Assembly (NCBI GenBank): GCA_964030785.1
Contig: OZ034976.1
Span: forward strand, 2,874,701-2,938,700
Direction of reading: 5' to 3'
DNA length: 64,000 nucleotides
Origin: Siderastrea siderea
Taxonomy: Eukaryota; Cnidaria; Anthozoa; Scleractinia; Rhizangiidae
Positions within the stretch are counted from its first letter, which is position 1, and every line of letters begins with the position of its first letter. The position numbers were made by a program, and so were the translations under genes. Positions 46,527 through 59,090 of the stretch are shown piece by piece. A model generated the notes under the pieces. That model was not told where the DNA came from, did no database searches, and saw nothing but the letters and a program-made list of their open reading frames with translations.

Positions 46527-46817
46527 ACACAATTTTAGTGTAAAATTATCTCTGGTGTAAATTAACCTTGTTTTGGTGTGCACACAGCTGCAAGTTGTTT
46601 TACACCATTTGGGTGTCACAAATACACAATTCTAGTGTAAAATTATCTCTGGTGTAAATTAACCTTGTTTTGGTGTGCACACAGCTGCAAGTTGTTTTAC
46701 ACCATTTGGGTGTCACAAATACACAATTCTAGTGTAAAATTATCTCTGGTGTAAATTAACCTTGTTTTGGTGTGCACACAGCTGCAAGTTGTTTTACACC
46801 ATTTGGGTGTCACAAGT
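46527..46817. repeat. 97-bp tandem repeat, three copies
   Basis: AGTGTAAAATTATCTCTGGT recurs at 46537, 46634 and 46731, exactly 97 bases apart, with nearly identical units, so this local amplification is recent. Units hold GTGTAAATTAACC and TTTTACACCATTTGGGTGTC. Confidence 0.97.
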
Positions 46818-47189
46818 ACACTTTTTGGTGTAAACTTACCCAAATTCGGCATCTACATAACACTGTGTTGGTGTTTTTTTACCCAATCCAAATCAGAATT
46901 GTTGGTGGTTCACACTATTGTGGTGTAAATGTACACCATGTTGGCGTTACTTTAACACTTAATTGGTGTTCACACAGCTGCAAAAATTTACACTTTTTTG
47001 GTGTTACCATAACACTCTCACTTTTTCTGTGAACTGTTGTTACTTGTTGTGCTTTCCCTAAAACAGCTACATAGGGCATGTGTTTGCAAACAACTGCCAA
47101 AATACATGTCACTGTGCCACTTTTAGTGGAACAAAAGCAACAAAATTGTTCTGAAAGAATACTGCAGTTTAAGCTGCATTGATAGATCT

Positions 47190-47900
47190 CAATAAAATGA
47201 CAAAACACTTTTGTCGGTGTGCTTTCTTCTAAACAACTTTTATTAACCTTGATTTTAAATAAGCTACAGATTGTTTTACAACTTGCCTCCACAGGTACAT
47301 ACTATCAACTAACTTTTATTTCAGGAACTTTGGTTTCCCGTGCACGCATTTTTCACCAACAAATGACACTTCAATGCTTTATGAAAAGAAAATGACATGT
47401 ATTCTTAGGTTATACTGTAAGTTCACTAAGTTGTATCAACAATTACAATAAAATAATGAAAAACTTGGTGTCAGTGCATGTACTTTCTTTTAAAACAAAC
47501 TGGTATTTAATGTCAGGCTATGCTGCTTTTTTAATACAATAATAAACATTGTTCCGAAACAATGTTGTAATCTCATGTAACAATAAAACAGTGAAAAACT
47601 GCTGTCAAGTGCTTTCTTCTAAACAACAGTCATTACTAACATTAAAATGATTGATTATTTTAGGAACTTTTGTTTTCAGTGAGGGCAGGTATTTGCAAGT
47701 AACTACAACACCATTTGCTACTGTACTTCTTTAATGTTGATCGAAAAAAATATGGCCGCACCATTTCATCAAACTTTTGTGTTAAGATGTATCAGTGTTA
47801 AACAATTAAACAATGAAAAACTGTCATTGCTGCGACTTCTTCTAATAATTTTATCCTAAAAAACGCTAACGGTTATTTTATTTCAGGTACTTAAGTTCCA
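47190..47900. repeat. Irregular repeat array with exon-like acceptor words
   Basis: Four diverged units share ACAATAAAA...TGAAAAACT, GTGCTTTCTTCTAAACAAC and TTTATTTCAGGAACTT. Spacing is 130-260 bases. Each has a polypyrimidine-AG that looks like a splice acceptor. The array resembles 37480-37837. Confidence 0.6.
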
Positions 47901-48648
47901 GTTTCAGGTCAGACAGATCTTGTCATGATCATGTGCTGTTGTCATAATTTGAGAATGGAATCTTAAGAAATGCATTGAAATGTTTGGGATGTTTTCGGCT
48001 CTTTATGGAGGACACAAAGAATGCAAAAACGGACTGAAAGGATTGACTTTGCTGAAAAACAGGTAAGTCAGATGCCTGTCCTACATGAGTGTTACTGACC
48101 TTATTCATGTGTACATTTAATTTCCAGTTTGTTTCCCTCAGTATGGAGATGACATTGGGCCAACAGGAACATTGTGAGTAGGTGAGAAGACTAAAACCTA
48201 TAGTTTGATAAGAAGAAACTTACAACAGTTGGAAGGAGGCAAATGAGTTGACAGATTAGTCAATTAAGTAGACTGAGTTGACTCACAACTTAAGAGCCAT
48301 TTTCTGAGAATATCGAGAATCGAAAAACACTCACCAAAACATCGAATTTTTTTTTTATTTTGCTAAAACATCCCTTTGGGTAAGCTACTTCAAGAAAAAA
48401 TAATCCAAAGTTCCAACGAGTTATTTCACAGACGAAAATTTAAAAAGTTTGAAAAAATGCATTAAATGGCAGTTTTAGCGGAGCTCCATTGCTAAGCAAA
48501 TTTGGTAACCCCTGGTAACCTATCGATCCGAGAAATTTTGGTTGTGACGTAATAGTCACGTGACCGTCCATCCATCCGCACAGTCTCTGCGGGAGAGGGA
48601 GGGGAGTCCCAAGACAACCCCACAGGCGGCAGAGAATGCCATCTTTTC

Positions 48649-48703
48649 TTGGCGGGAAATCGCGCGGTGCTTTTGGGCAACCTGCGTTTTTCTTGGCGGG
48701 AAA
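48649..48703 (+). promoter_or_regulatory. Two perfect E2F-type sites
   Basis: TTGGCGGGAAA at 48649-48659 and 48693-48703, 44 bases apart, each inside a duplicated TTCTTGGCGGGAAATCGC. This matches the E2F/DP consensus TTTSGCGGGAAA on 11 positions. The 48.5-48.85 kb block is CpG-richer than its surroundings and could be a promoter, although no gene start could be placed beside it. Confidence 0.45.
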
Positions 48704-49386
48704 TCGCATGACCATCGTCGCTTTTGAAAAAGAGGTTTCTTTAAAGGTTTAAGGTGATTCCTTTCAATTGCATTGCGCATCCTTTCTGCGCATCCTTTTA
48801 TGCGTAACTAGCGCGCGTTCAGAACTTGGTAGGTTTCTAGTATTAAAACTGAGTTGTTCAGAGAAAAAATGGTTGTTTTCTCCTAATTGAGCAGGGTGAT
48901 CCCCATTTTTTATTGTATAAATTCAAATAGCGCAGTGTTCCAAATGCAATATAAAAAAGTGGGCTAAAATCTATGATCAGATTTTGCACATTTTAAGAAA
49001 TCCTACCAAAAAAGCCGTTTAGAGTAGAGGTCCGCACATCAAGCCAGCCACCAGCCACCAGAGGTATTACAACTTCTGTGACAGCACAGTCAGTGACCTT
49101 TGAGAGGACACTGTGTCAAATTGCCGCACTTAAAGGTTATGGGGACATAAAACTGTCAGCTGCTGACTAATGGAGTATATCGGTCATTTGTTTCCAATAA
49201 AACTGCAGTTAAAGAGACTTGACTTCCACAGCATTCCAGCAGGATTCACCTGAAAGAGGAAATCAAGTTCAACAGTTTCCACTGAGGAAATAAACATTTT
49301 TCTATATTAAAAACTCTGAGAAGATGGCCTCTACATGCAAACAACTCCTAAGAACTGAAAATTAAACCCTAGAAAAGAAAGCTAGA

Positions 49387-49585
49387 GGGGCCAGAACGTC
49401 ATGGTAGCCCACATATAAGGCACTAATGTGAAGGTAAGTGAGTACAAATGAAGGAAAGTGAGTACAAGTGAAGGAAAGTGTGTGTTAGTGGAGGTAGGTG
49501 CATTAATCAGTTGGTGTATATATTCATATAGGATTGTAATGTTATCAGTGCCTTATATGTGGGCTAGCATGACGTTCTTGCCTCC
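49387..49585. mobile_element. 199-bp foldback MITE
   Basis: Arms of about 40 bases (CAGAACGTCATGGTAGCCCA and its inverse TGGGCTAGCATGACGTTCTT) enclose a short GAAGGAAAGTGAGTACAA tandem repeat. Confidence 0.88.
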
Positions 49586-50276
49586 AAGGCATTGATAGAA
49601 CTTTCTACAAGTACTAGGCACTGGGCAAATTATTGACGATGATTATCAATATTATTTAAAGGTTTAGCATTTCACCTATAAAATGCTGGAGGCAGTATGA
49701 TTTTAAGGGACTTGATACGAAATGGTTTACCTATTAACATGCGGAAAAAAAATTTTGGTGGCACTAGTTCAATTTTTATCCTGTTCAGTTGATGACAAAA
49801 AGTTTGTTTCTTCTCAGAATTTTTATCACCTTCACTGGTGAATTTAACCAGAAAAACTTCCAATGAAAGAAAATATATTGCTGGTAAGTAATTTAAAGCT
49901 TAACAGAGAATGGGTGAACCATTTTTTTAAAAATTAATTTCCAAATGAACTGCATGACCACATGATCATGATTGCATCAATCATCTCTTGTGATTACATG
50001 ACAGATGTAAACATTCTCAATCAAGTTTAAAGCAAAAACAAAAATTTCAAAGTTGGCCTTGAAAAACACTCCAACTTATAGAAACAAAAAAATAATAATA
50101 ACAAAGAAATAATAATAAAAATAAAAATAAAAATAAAAAATAAAGAAATTAAAAAAAAAAAATTTGAAATTATGGAACGGTTTCTTTGCCAAAACCTTGA
50201 AGGTGGTGATCTTGGAATACCTGGATTTCTTCCTGATTAATGCTTCTAAAGCTTACATGTACATGTGTAGCTAATG

Positions 50277-50682
50277 CCCGGGGGGGGGGAGGGGGCACTG
50301 AAGGGAAGTTTGGGTGGGGGTGTGCTGCCGAGGCCTTCAAACCCTGACCCTGTTTAAGACAAAATCCATTCATTTCGCTACCCGGCCTGTTTAAGGCAAG
50401 AGATCTCTATATTCTGCTTGTGTTCTGCGTTTTCTGTCTGCTTTGTTTTTCATTTCCCATTCAGAAAGCATTTTTTTATATAAATGACATCATAGAATTA
50501 GATTTAAAAAGAATGTTGGTACCCACATGTAGGGTTCCAGGCTTCCAGTTGAAAAGGATACCCTCTTCAAGATGCTAAATAGCGAAATTGTATACCCTGT
50601 TTAAGATGCAAGACCCTAAAAACCATACCCTGTTGAGCAGCACATACCCGTTTAGGCCAAATAAGGGAACGCCTCCCCTGGG
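50277..50682. mobile_element. 406-bp transposon with 8-bp target duplication
   Basis: Perfect flanking AGCTAATG (50269-50276 and 50683-50690). Ends are CCCGGGGGGGG on the left and CCTCCCCTGGG on the right. The body holds repeated ACCCTGTTTAAG(A/G)C words. The 8-bp duplication fits hAT-type insertion; no transposase. Confidence 0.85.
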
Positions 50683-50690
50683 AGCTAATG

Positions 50691-52394
50691 TCACTAATGC
50701 CTAACATAACAAGCAATAACCCAGTACTGTTGCATGAAGAATACCAGAATGTCCAAGTGATTCACGTTAGTACGTGTACATTCACAGATCAGAGGAAATT
50801 CATCAGTGCTTACAATGTAATGAGGATGCCCACAGTGAAAAACATTTTCTCTGAGAACAAAACATTTCCATTTCCAACAGGAGTTATTTTCTCAAATCAA
50901 AAGGAAGGGAATTCATATGGTGCAGACACCCCACCCATTCCTTAATTATCTGCCATGGATGTATGAGAGCATTAATGTCTGAAGATACTACTTATTTCAC
51001 AGAATGCAGAAATATTAGTTTCTAAGGGTCTGGGGCTAAAATTATGTGTGAAGTACTTATCTCATTTCTTACACTTCTCAAGTCAAGGGAATTGATTCCT
51101 AAAGATGCAAGCATGTAAAAAACTGAATAAATGTCTCACAGTTGAAAGAATAATATTGAGTTGCTGCATGGTTATGCATACATTGTGTAGAGTATTAATA
51201 ACTATTTTACTGTGAAGCACTGTTCAATAGTAAATTTACAACATGTTGGACAGTTTTATTCTGCAGTGTGCAAAACATGCCCACTACAGTGAATGTGATT
51301 GTGAATAAAACCCACTGTGATAAGAAACACATTGCAAGCAGTTTTGTTTCTATTAAAAAGACGAGCCATTAGGCCTTGGATAAGGGTGGATTCGCTTGCA
51401 GCATATATGCAAACATGGCATTTAACCATAAAAAGATTGTATTTTTTTGTTTTTAAGCTTGAAAACAAAAAATTCCAACAAGCAAATACGGCAGCTTTGT
51501 TGCATATGCTACAAATGAATTTGTTGAACAGACAAAGAACTGTTCGTGTTACTGTAAGCTAGAAGTACAAACTTAGTTTAAAAAATTACTGGTACATTTC
51601 AGCTTGATAGGCCAACAAAACTGGCCTGGTTTGTCCTGAAAGTTGTGGTGGATTTATGTGCAGCATATGAATTTTGCAGATTCTTTTTGCACATGAGAAT
51701 TTGTTTTGTTTTTGAGCTAAAAAAAAATCTCACTGCTAAAAGCAACAGCTATGTGCCTATGCTACAAATAAATCAAACCTGAGTCAATACAAATTCAGGA
51801 TTAAATTAACATTGAGATTATACAATTATTAATAAAACCTTAAGTTTTTGACCAAAAGTGATTTTCACTTTTTTACTTTTATTACAAGTTCAGTCAAGAA
51901 AGGAAGGAAGGAGAAAGAATTACAATTTCAGAAATCTTACGGAGTTGACTCTGAATTCAAGGCTTGGATACAAGGCCACGATTAATGTAATGTACAAGAT
52001 TCACATGTAGTCTATAGACTGCTACTTCCTACAAAAACAAATGCCTTTTGTTTTTCTTCTTTAGAGTGATTTTACTTAACATGTGAAACAATAAGATCTA
52101 ACAATTAGTGTATAATGGTCAAAGCTCTGTTAGTTACAATGGAAAATAAAGATCACTTTGGCAGAACCTGTCAGGAGTACCGGTATTGTTGTGCTGGTTT
52201 GTGTGTTGGCTTATTTTCTACTATAAAAACGCAATTAAATGGGTGCATTTTATGGTGATTCTATTACTCCTTGATGCTCTGTCACCATGAAATTAGTCCA
52301 GGGAGCGAAGGTACTGTGAGTCCTGTCAATCTGGCCGACAATGGGCCACAGAAGTTTGACTATACTGGTCACCAATCACCCTTAAGAAATCAAG
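50691..52394. other. 1.7 kb without a recognised gene
   Basis: Short frames only; no domain, RNA gene or repeat termini recognised. Confidence 0.45.
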
Positions 52395-52638
52395 TCTATT
52401 TGTAATATATTTATTACCGAATTAAATTCTATTTAATCTATTTAAAATAATTTTAATTATTCTATTTAAAGACTATTTACTTTAAATATTATAAAAATTC
52501 TAGTTCTATTTGCAATTTATTTTAATTCTATTTAAAATCTACTTGTAAAATTAATTTAAAATATATCTATTTGTGTTGTATTTAAGATCTTAAATAGATA
52601 TATTTATAATCTATTTCAAATTACAAGTCCACATTTTT

Positions 52639-52990
52639 ATGAAAATAGCATTTAAATAGCTCTGTTTGAAGTCTATCTGTAAACACAAACAAGACAGCTA
52701 TATCTATTTGTGTGCCATTTAGAAAAGCATTATTAAAAATAAATCTATTTAAATTTACAAATGTGATGATAAATGAGAAAATAGAACATAAATAGCTGGA
52801 TTTAAAGTCTATTTAAAAACATAAATAGGGAAGAAATCTATTTGTGTGCTATCTAAAAAAACATGTCGTTAAAAATAAATCTATTTATAATTGAAATTCG
52901 CTACCAGGTATGAAAATAGATTATAAATAGTTCTATGTGAAAACTATTGGCAAACTAAAAGAGGAAAGTCATCTGTTTGTACTCTATTAC
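52639..52990. repeat. ~137-bp tandem repeat in the left array
   Basis: GAAAATAG...TAAATAGCT...TCTATTTGTGTGC...TTAAAAATAAATCTATTTA recurs from 52639, 52778 and 52914. Confidence 0.75.
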
Positions 52991-54526
52991 AGGAAGCTTC
53001 CAGTAGTCAAATGAAATCAATAATGTATTTGTGAAAAAATCTACTGGAAAACAACTTTAAATTGATTACCACAGCTTAATCTTAGAGTAAAATTCTGCAC
53101 CTCTAGATTAACACTATAATATAAGCTTACATTTGTTCCATTTCAATGAGTAGCACTACAGCATACTCCGTGGGGCTGAATAACTGTTTATGATTACCAC
53201 TGTTTGCAGCTGTTATTGACCCTACAAAAAATGAAGGCAACGAATTTATTACCAGTACGTAAAATAGGGCAACAATAAGGTTATGGCACATCCTGAATTG
53301 CTAAAATCCAAAGTGTTATTTAAACCAAAACACCGGTTTCCGATTGACTTAGAGATTGTATTGGTTGACCGATTGAATTTGAAGGTATTTCAATTTCTGC
53401 TAGAATTTTGTGAAAATGGAGTAATATGCTTGTTATGATTTTTCACTACATGGAAGGTGTTGAAAGTATACATTGAAATACTGCAGTCAAAGGAAGCAAT
53501 TTACCTCGATTGTCTCAGCTGTTGCTTCTGATGTGATATTATAGTCCTAGTCATTCGCTTCGAAATACATTTTCAAAAATACGGCAATCCATAATTCCGA
53601 ACTTTGCAAGACAAAAATTGTCCCAGTCACCACTGAAAGCATCATGCTACCGTTGAAATGGGAAAGAAGAGCAGACTTCGTTTACGTAGCGGCCATGTTG
53701 GTAAGTTTTGCAATACATCTGAGAAGCCTGGGAACGAATGAGCGCTTTCGGTCAGCAGCTAGACCACTGCGGGCTCGCAGAGAGACCGTTGTAATCACTG
53801 CGGTGGGGGAGGAGGGATAATTTCAAGCGGAGAGTTTTCACTTTTTTGAGCTGAAATTATGTACCAGAGCAACAAAATGTGAATCAACTACTCTTTAAGC
53901 TTCTTCAGAAGGCGGTATGTTAAAGCAAATTATAATTTTGGAGGTCTGCGGGCTTCAAAATGATGATGAATTCAGGTGAGGATCGCTCACCATGTGCGCG
54001 CTGTTCGAGAATGTTTTAAAATGTGCAGAATCACTCAGATATAAACTGATTTTGACCACTCAATGTTTTGTTGCAGATCGATATATAGACATGATGCAAG
54101 TCTGTATTCGATTCAACTCAATGTTGTTGAGAGAGACTGGCACTTGGACCATCACCAGAGGAATATCAAGTCACTAATAGGGGTTGCTCAATCAGCTAAG
54201 TTGCTTAATAACATGGCATCTTTGGATCGTGCGACTGCTAACTACACGACACCATGAACTGCTGATTAAGCCTTTTAAGTGATCAAGTCTTTTAACACAG
54301 TCTTAGCTGAAAAATTTTAACAGCAAATGATTTCAAGGGAAAAATTATTTTAAAAAAAACATTTTTGCTCAACGAAATGATTGCTCCAGTCCACTCAGTA
54401 ATGTAAGCCTTATAAGTTTAAGCTTATATATTATTAGCTAAATTGATGTATTTCTGTAGTAACACCTGAGTTTTGTAAAAGCAGTTTTATATGCAGCGGT
54501 ATAAACAATGCATGGAGTTTATGCAT

Positions 54527-55304
54527 CAGTCAATTCCAGCGGTGCCCATCCCCCCCCCCCGGGCATTAGTCGGGCATTTGCTCACGTTTTAATCCCGGGG
54601 GTGGGTCATTTGAAATTTTATCACTGCCCGGGGGTCGGGCATTTGCCTACCCCCGGGACGACCCCAGGGCATTTGACAAGGTGAGAAAAACGTTCCGGTG
54701 TAGTCAGCCTGAGGTCGTCCATGATCTTCCATACCTTTGTTGCTGTTTGCTGATTGATTTCATCGTTTGTTGATTAAGTGAAATTAATTCTATGTACTAT
54801 ATGGATTTTTAAGCTATCCGAGATGACCAGTTTAGTAAAAATATTTTATGTTTTTGGCCGTTTGTTAAATACAGATCGTGCATTTTCAGTTCTTCGAAAT
54901 TATTTAAGCATTTCTTTTAATATAGCTTATTTAATAAAACACTTATAAGTTGTGTATGTCAAAATCAAATAAATGAATGTGTTATTGATATTAATTTAAA
55001 GTATCATTATCTTGAAAACAAATGAACAACGGAAGGGGAGACGCACAGGTATGAAATAACCGAAGTGCATTGATAATGATGAGTGATACTTTTTTCGTTA
55101 TGATTTATTATTAAAATCTTGAGCAGTGTTGCTTTCTAGATGATCCCGGGGCTGGAGCATTTTCCTTCTATTTTGGTTCCACCCTGGGGCATTTGACGGA
55201 CTTACTTGTCCCCACCCCCAGGAATTTGCCATTTTTTTAAAAAAATGCTAATGCCCGGGGGTTGGCCCAGGGGGGGGGGGGATGGGCACCGCTGGAATTG
55301 ACTG
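54527..55304. mobile_element. 778-bp transposon with >35-bp inverted termini
   Basis: Termini CAGTCAATTCCAGCGGTGCC continue through CATCCCCC and are perfect inverses. ATGCAT flanks both sides (54521-54526 and 55305-55310). The interior is rich in CCCGGGGGT and GGGCATTTG words in both orientations. A CAG start and short target duplication are hAT-compatible. It is nested inside the 52.4-56.3 kb element. Confidence 0.93.
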
Positions 55305-55689
55305 ATGCATTACCTGTTGAAATGTTTCTTGAGGCTGATCAGATCTAGTCTTCAATCAAACCAGATTGCTGATTGCATTTTTTTTAAATTTAAAAGTTGT
55401 TTAAATACTGTTAGATATCATAAGGAAGGTTGTGAATATGCATTTCCTGAATGACAAATTTTCAGTGCTTGACTGCAACAAATTTGCGGAATAAAACAGT
55501 TGTTGAAACATGATTCTCTATATATCTAGCCTTGCTTGGTTCAATTTTTAAGTAACAATAATGTCTTGGCAATTCTTGGCGTCTGGGGAAGTATGATTTT
55601 TATTGTAATCACACTGTACATGTAGGTGTGAAATTAGCTGCAATTAACATAGATATGTGTGATTTCCAGGACTTTAATCTAAATAAATA

Positions 55690-56240
55690 GAGTTTTGACA
55701 AATTTTGAGAGAACTTAATCTTAAAGAAGAATTTAAATAGAGTTTAAGTGGGAATCAAGTAGAGTTTAAGTAGAAAATAAATAGAATTTAAGTAGAATAA
55801 AATAGAATTTAAGTAGAAATTAAATAGAGTTTAAGTAAAAAATAAATAGAATTTAAGTAGAAATTAAATAGAATTTAAGTAGAAATTAAATAGAGTTTAA
55901 GTAGAAAATAAATAGAATTTAAGTAGAAAACAAATAGAATTTAAGTAGAAATTAAATAGAGTTTAAGTAGAAAATAAATAGAATTTAAATAGAAATTAAA
56001 TAAATTTTAAATTAAATAAAAATAAATATATAGTAGAGTTTAAATAATTTAAATAGAAATTAAATAGGAATAAATACAGCTTTCAAATAGAGTTTAAGTA
56101 GAAATTAAATAGGTTTTAAATAGCTTTTAAGTAGAGTTTAAGTAGAAATTAAATAGAGGTTAAGTGGAGTTTAAGTAGAAATTAAATAGATTTTAAGTAG
56201 AGTTTAAGTAGAAATTAAATAGATTTTAAGTAAAAATTAA
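55690..56240. repeat. 22-bp minisatellite, right array
   Basis: About twenty units of AGAAATTAAATAGAGTTTAA-GT with small variants, the cleanest between 55735 and 55990. Confidence 0.95.
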
Positions 56241-57295
56241 ATAGTGTTTAACTAGAACCCAAATAGAACTTAAATTGAATGCATACCATCATTTCAAATA
56301 GAACTCAAATAGAAAATGGCAACAGATGAATTCAACACACTTCTGATTGAGAAACCAATAAAAACTCATGACATTGTTCCTTAAACTACATGTAAAGCCC
56401 ATTCTGATCAGTTTATGGCAGTCGATACTTGAATAACCAGCCAATAATATGTTAAGTGATTTTCATTGGTATTACCAGTCAGTGATCAGCCCATAATGAC
56501 AGGCCATTACATTACTACCATAAATGCGGTAGGGTTATTCGTGCCCTTTTGCCATTTGTATTAAGTCATATGCATGTTCAATGATTGTTGAAATTGAAAA
56601 TAGATTGAAAATAGTTCGAATTTGATCGGTGCACAAACAAGTGACAGAGTCGTTTTCATAAGGTATTTATGGTTGACTTTAACTAACTTTCAAAAAACTG
56701 GCCTTGGACGCCTATTAGGAAATCTACAGGTGGGTTTCAGTTGCATTTCATTTTATGAGCTGTCTCTCGATATGTGGCCGGGGACCCAAAGGGTACGACT
56801 TTTGAGCAGCCATCGTCTGAAAAAGGGTGTGGATTTTGACAACTTGGTTGTTTTTGTACGAGATTGAGTACGGGCCGACTTTTCAATCCTAGCTCGCATG
56901 CTTTAGATTGTCATCTGTCTTGGCCAACATCATAGTCAGACCTTTCTTCTATGCTGATTAGCAACAGGGAGAAGCAGTGGCTCTTGGGATGTCACTGATT
57001 CAAAAGGCGTACTCGTAATCCGATCTGAAGGTCGTTAGTGTTGAGAATCCTGACGAGACACTTTCTCAAAACAGAGAATATTTTGATAACTTTGATTGTA
57101 CATCCGCCTACCAAGCTGCTGATTTTTATTTTCTATTTAATAACTTATTCTCGAGAATCACTGAAAAAGTTGAACTTACTTGAAATGAAGAAGTCTTTTC
57201 CTTTACTTCCACACATATAAGCTTAACTCTCCATCACAACAAAATTAAAGAAGGCGACAACAAATAACTGATTTGGACGAACGTAATCTGGGTCG

Positions 57296-57572
57296 GGGAG
57301 CAGAGGTGGCGCAGTGGTGAGAGCACTCGTCTCCCACCAATGTGGCCCGGGTTCGACTCCCGGTCCTGGTGTCATCACATGGCCTGCAGGTTGAGTTTGT
57401 TGTTCGTTCTCGTCCTTGCTCCGAGAGGTTTTTCTCCGGGTACTCCGGTTTTCCCCTCTCCTCAAAAACCAACATCTCCAAATTCCAATTCGATCTTCAG
57501 TCTCCCGGATTAGTAGTGCACCTGTGCACGGCTATAAGATTGAGACTATAATAAAGTTATTTGATTTGATTT
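57296..57572 (+). mobile_element. tRNA-derived SINE, full length
   Basis: Head with box A (TGGCGCAGTGG) and box B (GGTTCGACTCC), then a body with CTCCGAGAGG, TTTTTCTCCGGGTACTCCGG and TTTTCCCCTCTCC, ending in an AATAAAG...TTTGATTTGATTT simple tail. The CTCCGGGTACTCCGG block resembles a conserved SINE core I remember from marine invertebrates, but I could not verify which. The frames on the opposite strand are artefacts. Confidence 0.88.
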
Positions 57573-57599
57573 AATCCTACTGATCCCCAGGTCCCCGCT

Positions 57600-59090
57600 T
57601 TGCCCCGCATATCGAAAGCAATGATCGGGTGGGTGTGTACAAAGGATTGAAGGACGTTCGCGCGAAAAACTTCTACGACACAGATTTTTGTCATAGTTTG
57701 GCTACAGTCACATAATTAGTGACCTATGTCAGAAATGCAAAAAAAATTGGGGGGTCACCGACTTGGAAAACTACTCCAATTTTGACACATCGGTCCTCGT
57801 AAGTCGACATGGCCTCTGTGCTTGTTAGTTAAAAATATTAAAAATAATTCGCTGGAGACCCACTTTCTTAGTCAAATTTTATTTAAGTAGGTCTGTCAAG
57901 TAAAAAATTTGAATCGGTATCATCCTTTTAGTTAAACTCAACAGTTCCTCCAAGACTGACTTTAATAGAAATATAGATCGACTATAATAATAGCCGAATT
58001 CGATGATGCGAGGGCAGAAAAGTTGAAAAAATCAAACTTCCACAACACAGATTTTCTTTAATTTTTCACAAAACGTAGATAATCGACAAAGAAAGTGATC
58101 TATCAAAAAAAAATATTGGGTAACCGAACATTTAAGAGAGTTAAACTCGTGCATAGATATTAAAGTGCCCACTAAGGCTATATAAGTATATATCTCCACA
58201 TTTCTTCTTCAACAGCGCGCGCGCTCAATGCATAACTACTCCATGGGTACTTAGGCTGAGCGGATTAATCAGTGGAGAGTGCACTTTGTTTTCTTATCAA
58301 TTATCCCCTGGATAGCGTTATCCACCCTTTGAATAGCCTGCGTAGCATTCGTTTCTGTTTCCTTTAGCCAAGCGGGAGAAGCGTGAGCCAAGCGGGGACG
58401 CGCGAGGGCATGGAGTGAAAAGGGTGCTGATGATTATTCATTCTCGTATCTAGAGCCTACAATCTGTTTGGTCAGCGGTGGGATCGTGACCATTTAAAAA
58501 AAAAGCCGCGTAGCTCTGGGGACAAGAATGAGGACTACACAGGTAGCTTGAATTAGCGCATGCGTACGGTTCTGGCCTTTGCTTTGTGCGAGCGAAAATA
58601 ACGCAAATAAATCCCGCAAGAGGAAAGGGCTTACTCCATTCAGTTATCTTACAGTGAGCTATGTCAGGAGTCCTGAAGGCGTTTTGATGACTTTTGGCTT
58701 TATATTATTTGTAACAAATGCTCCACTTTGGTTTACATATTTGATTGGGGATTTGACGTAATCCGAGCTTTACGTTTCCGGCTGACTCGTCCCCAACAGT
58801 CGTGTCTTTTTGCATAACGAGGGAAACGAGTCAGCGTTTCCGGTTAAGTTCTAGCACCCTGTCCTTTAGATCGAAAAGGTCGAGTGTCCATCTGCAAGGG
58901 TTTGGTATAATTAGTGATACCATGAAGCCCTTGAGCTAGAAGATGAGTGAAGCTTCCGTCTCGAAGTATTCAGACATGATTTGCCCTTTCCCTAGACACT
59001 AGTTCAAAACCTGCAAAAGGATATTTACAAAAAATTGCCCGAGGTGCAATACGTATGTTTCGCTTACCTTTGATCACCACTGCTCGTTAT
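57600..59090. other. No supported gene; repeat fragments
   Basis: Includes an AGCCTGCGTAGCA-type fragment at about 58340 similar to the GC-rich repeat at 15.6-15.8 kb, plus AT-rich DNA with no domain. Confidence 0.4.

Larger units (their letters stand above)
40886..47031. mobile_element. Candidate 6.1-kb DNA transposon with GGTGT/ACACC termini
   Basis: Left end CACAGGAAAATCGAGTGTGT and right end (inverted) CACAGAAAAAGTGAGAGTGT match at most positions and continue into TTAxxxAACACC. Both ends carry dense GTGTAA/ACACC motifs in both orientations for 300-550 bases, resembling the subterminal repeats of CACTA-type elements. No 2-3 bp target duplication is convincing and no transposase is seen, so the two ends could belong to separate insertions. 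Confidence 0.55.
52395..56320. mobile_element. Candidate 3.9-kb element bounded by inverted TCTATTTAAA arrays
   Basis: The left 600 bases are rich in TCTATTTAAA and CTATTTGT; the right 630 bases are rich in the reverse-complement words TTTAAATAGA and AAATAGA. This inverted layout suggests the two subterminal regions of one DNA transposon. Exact termini and target duplication are not resolved and no transposase is seen between them. Confidence 0.5.

Noticed and set aside
48440..48780. Three minus-strand frames of 62-91 aa
   Set aside because: Created by the duplicated E2F-type, CpG-rich block; the frames overlap and lack motifs.
57223..57481. 80- and 78-aa minus-strand frames
   Set aside because: Antisense of the tRNA-derived SINE.
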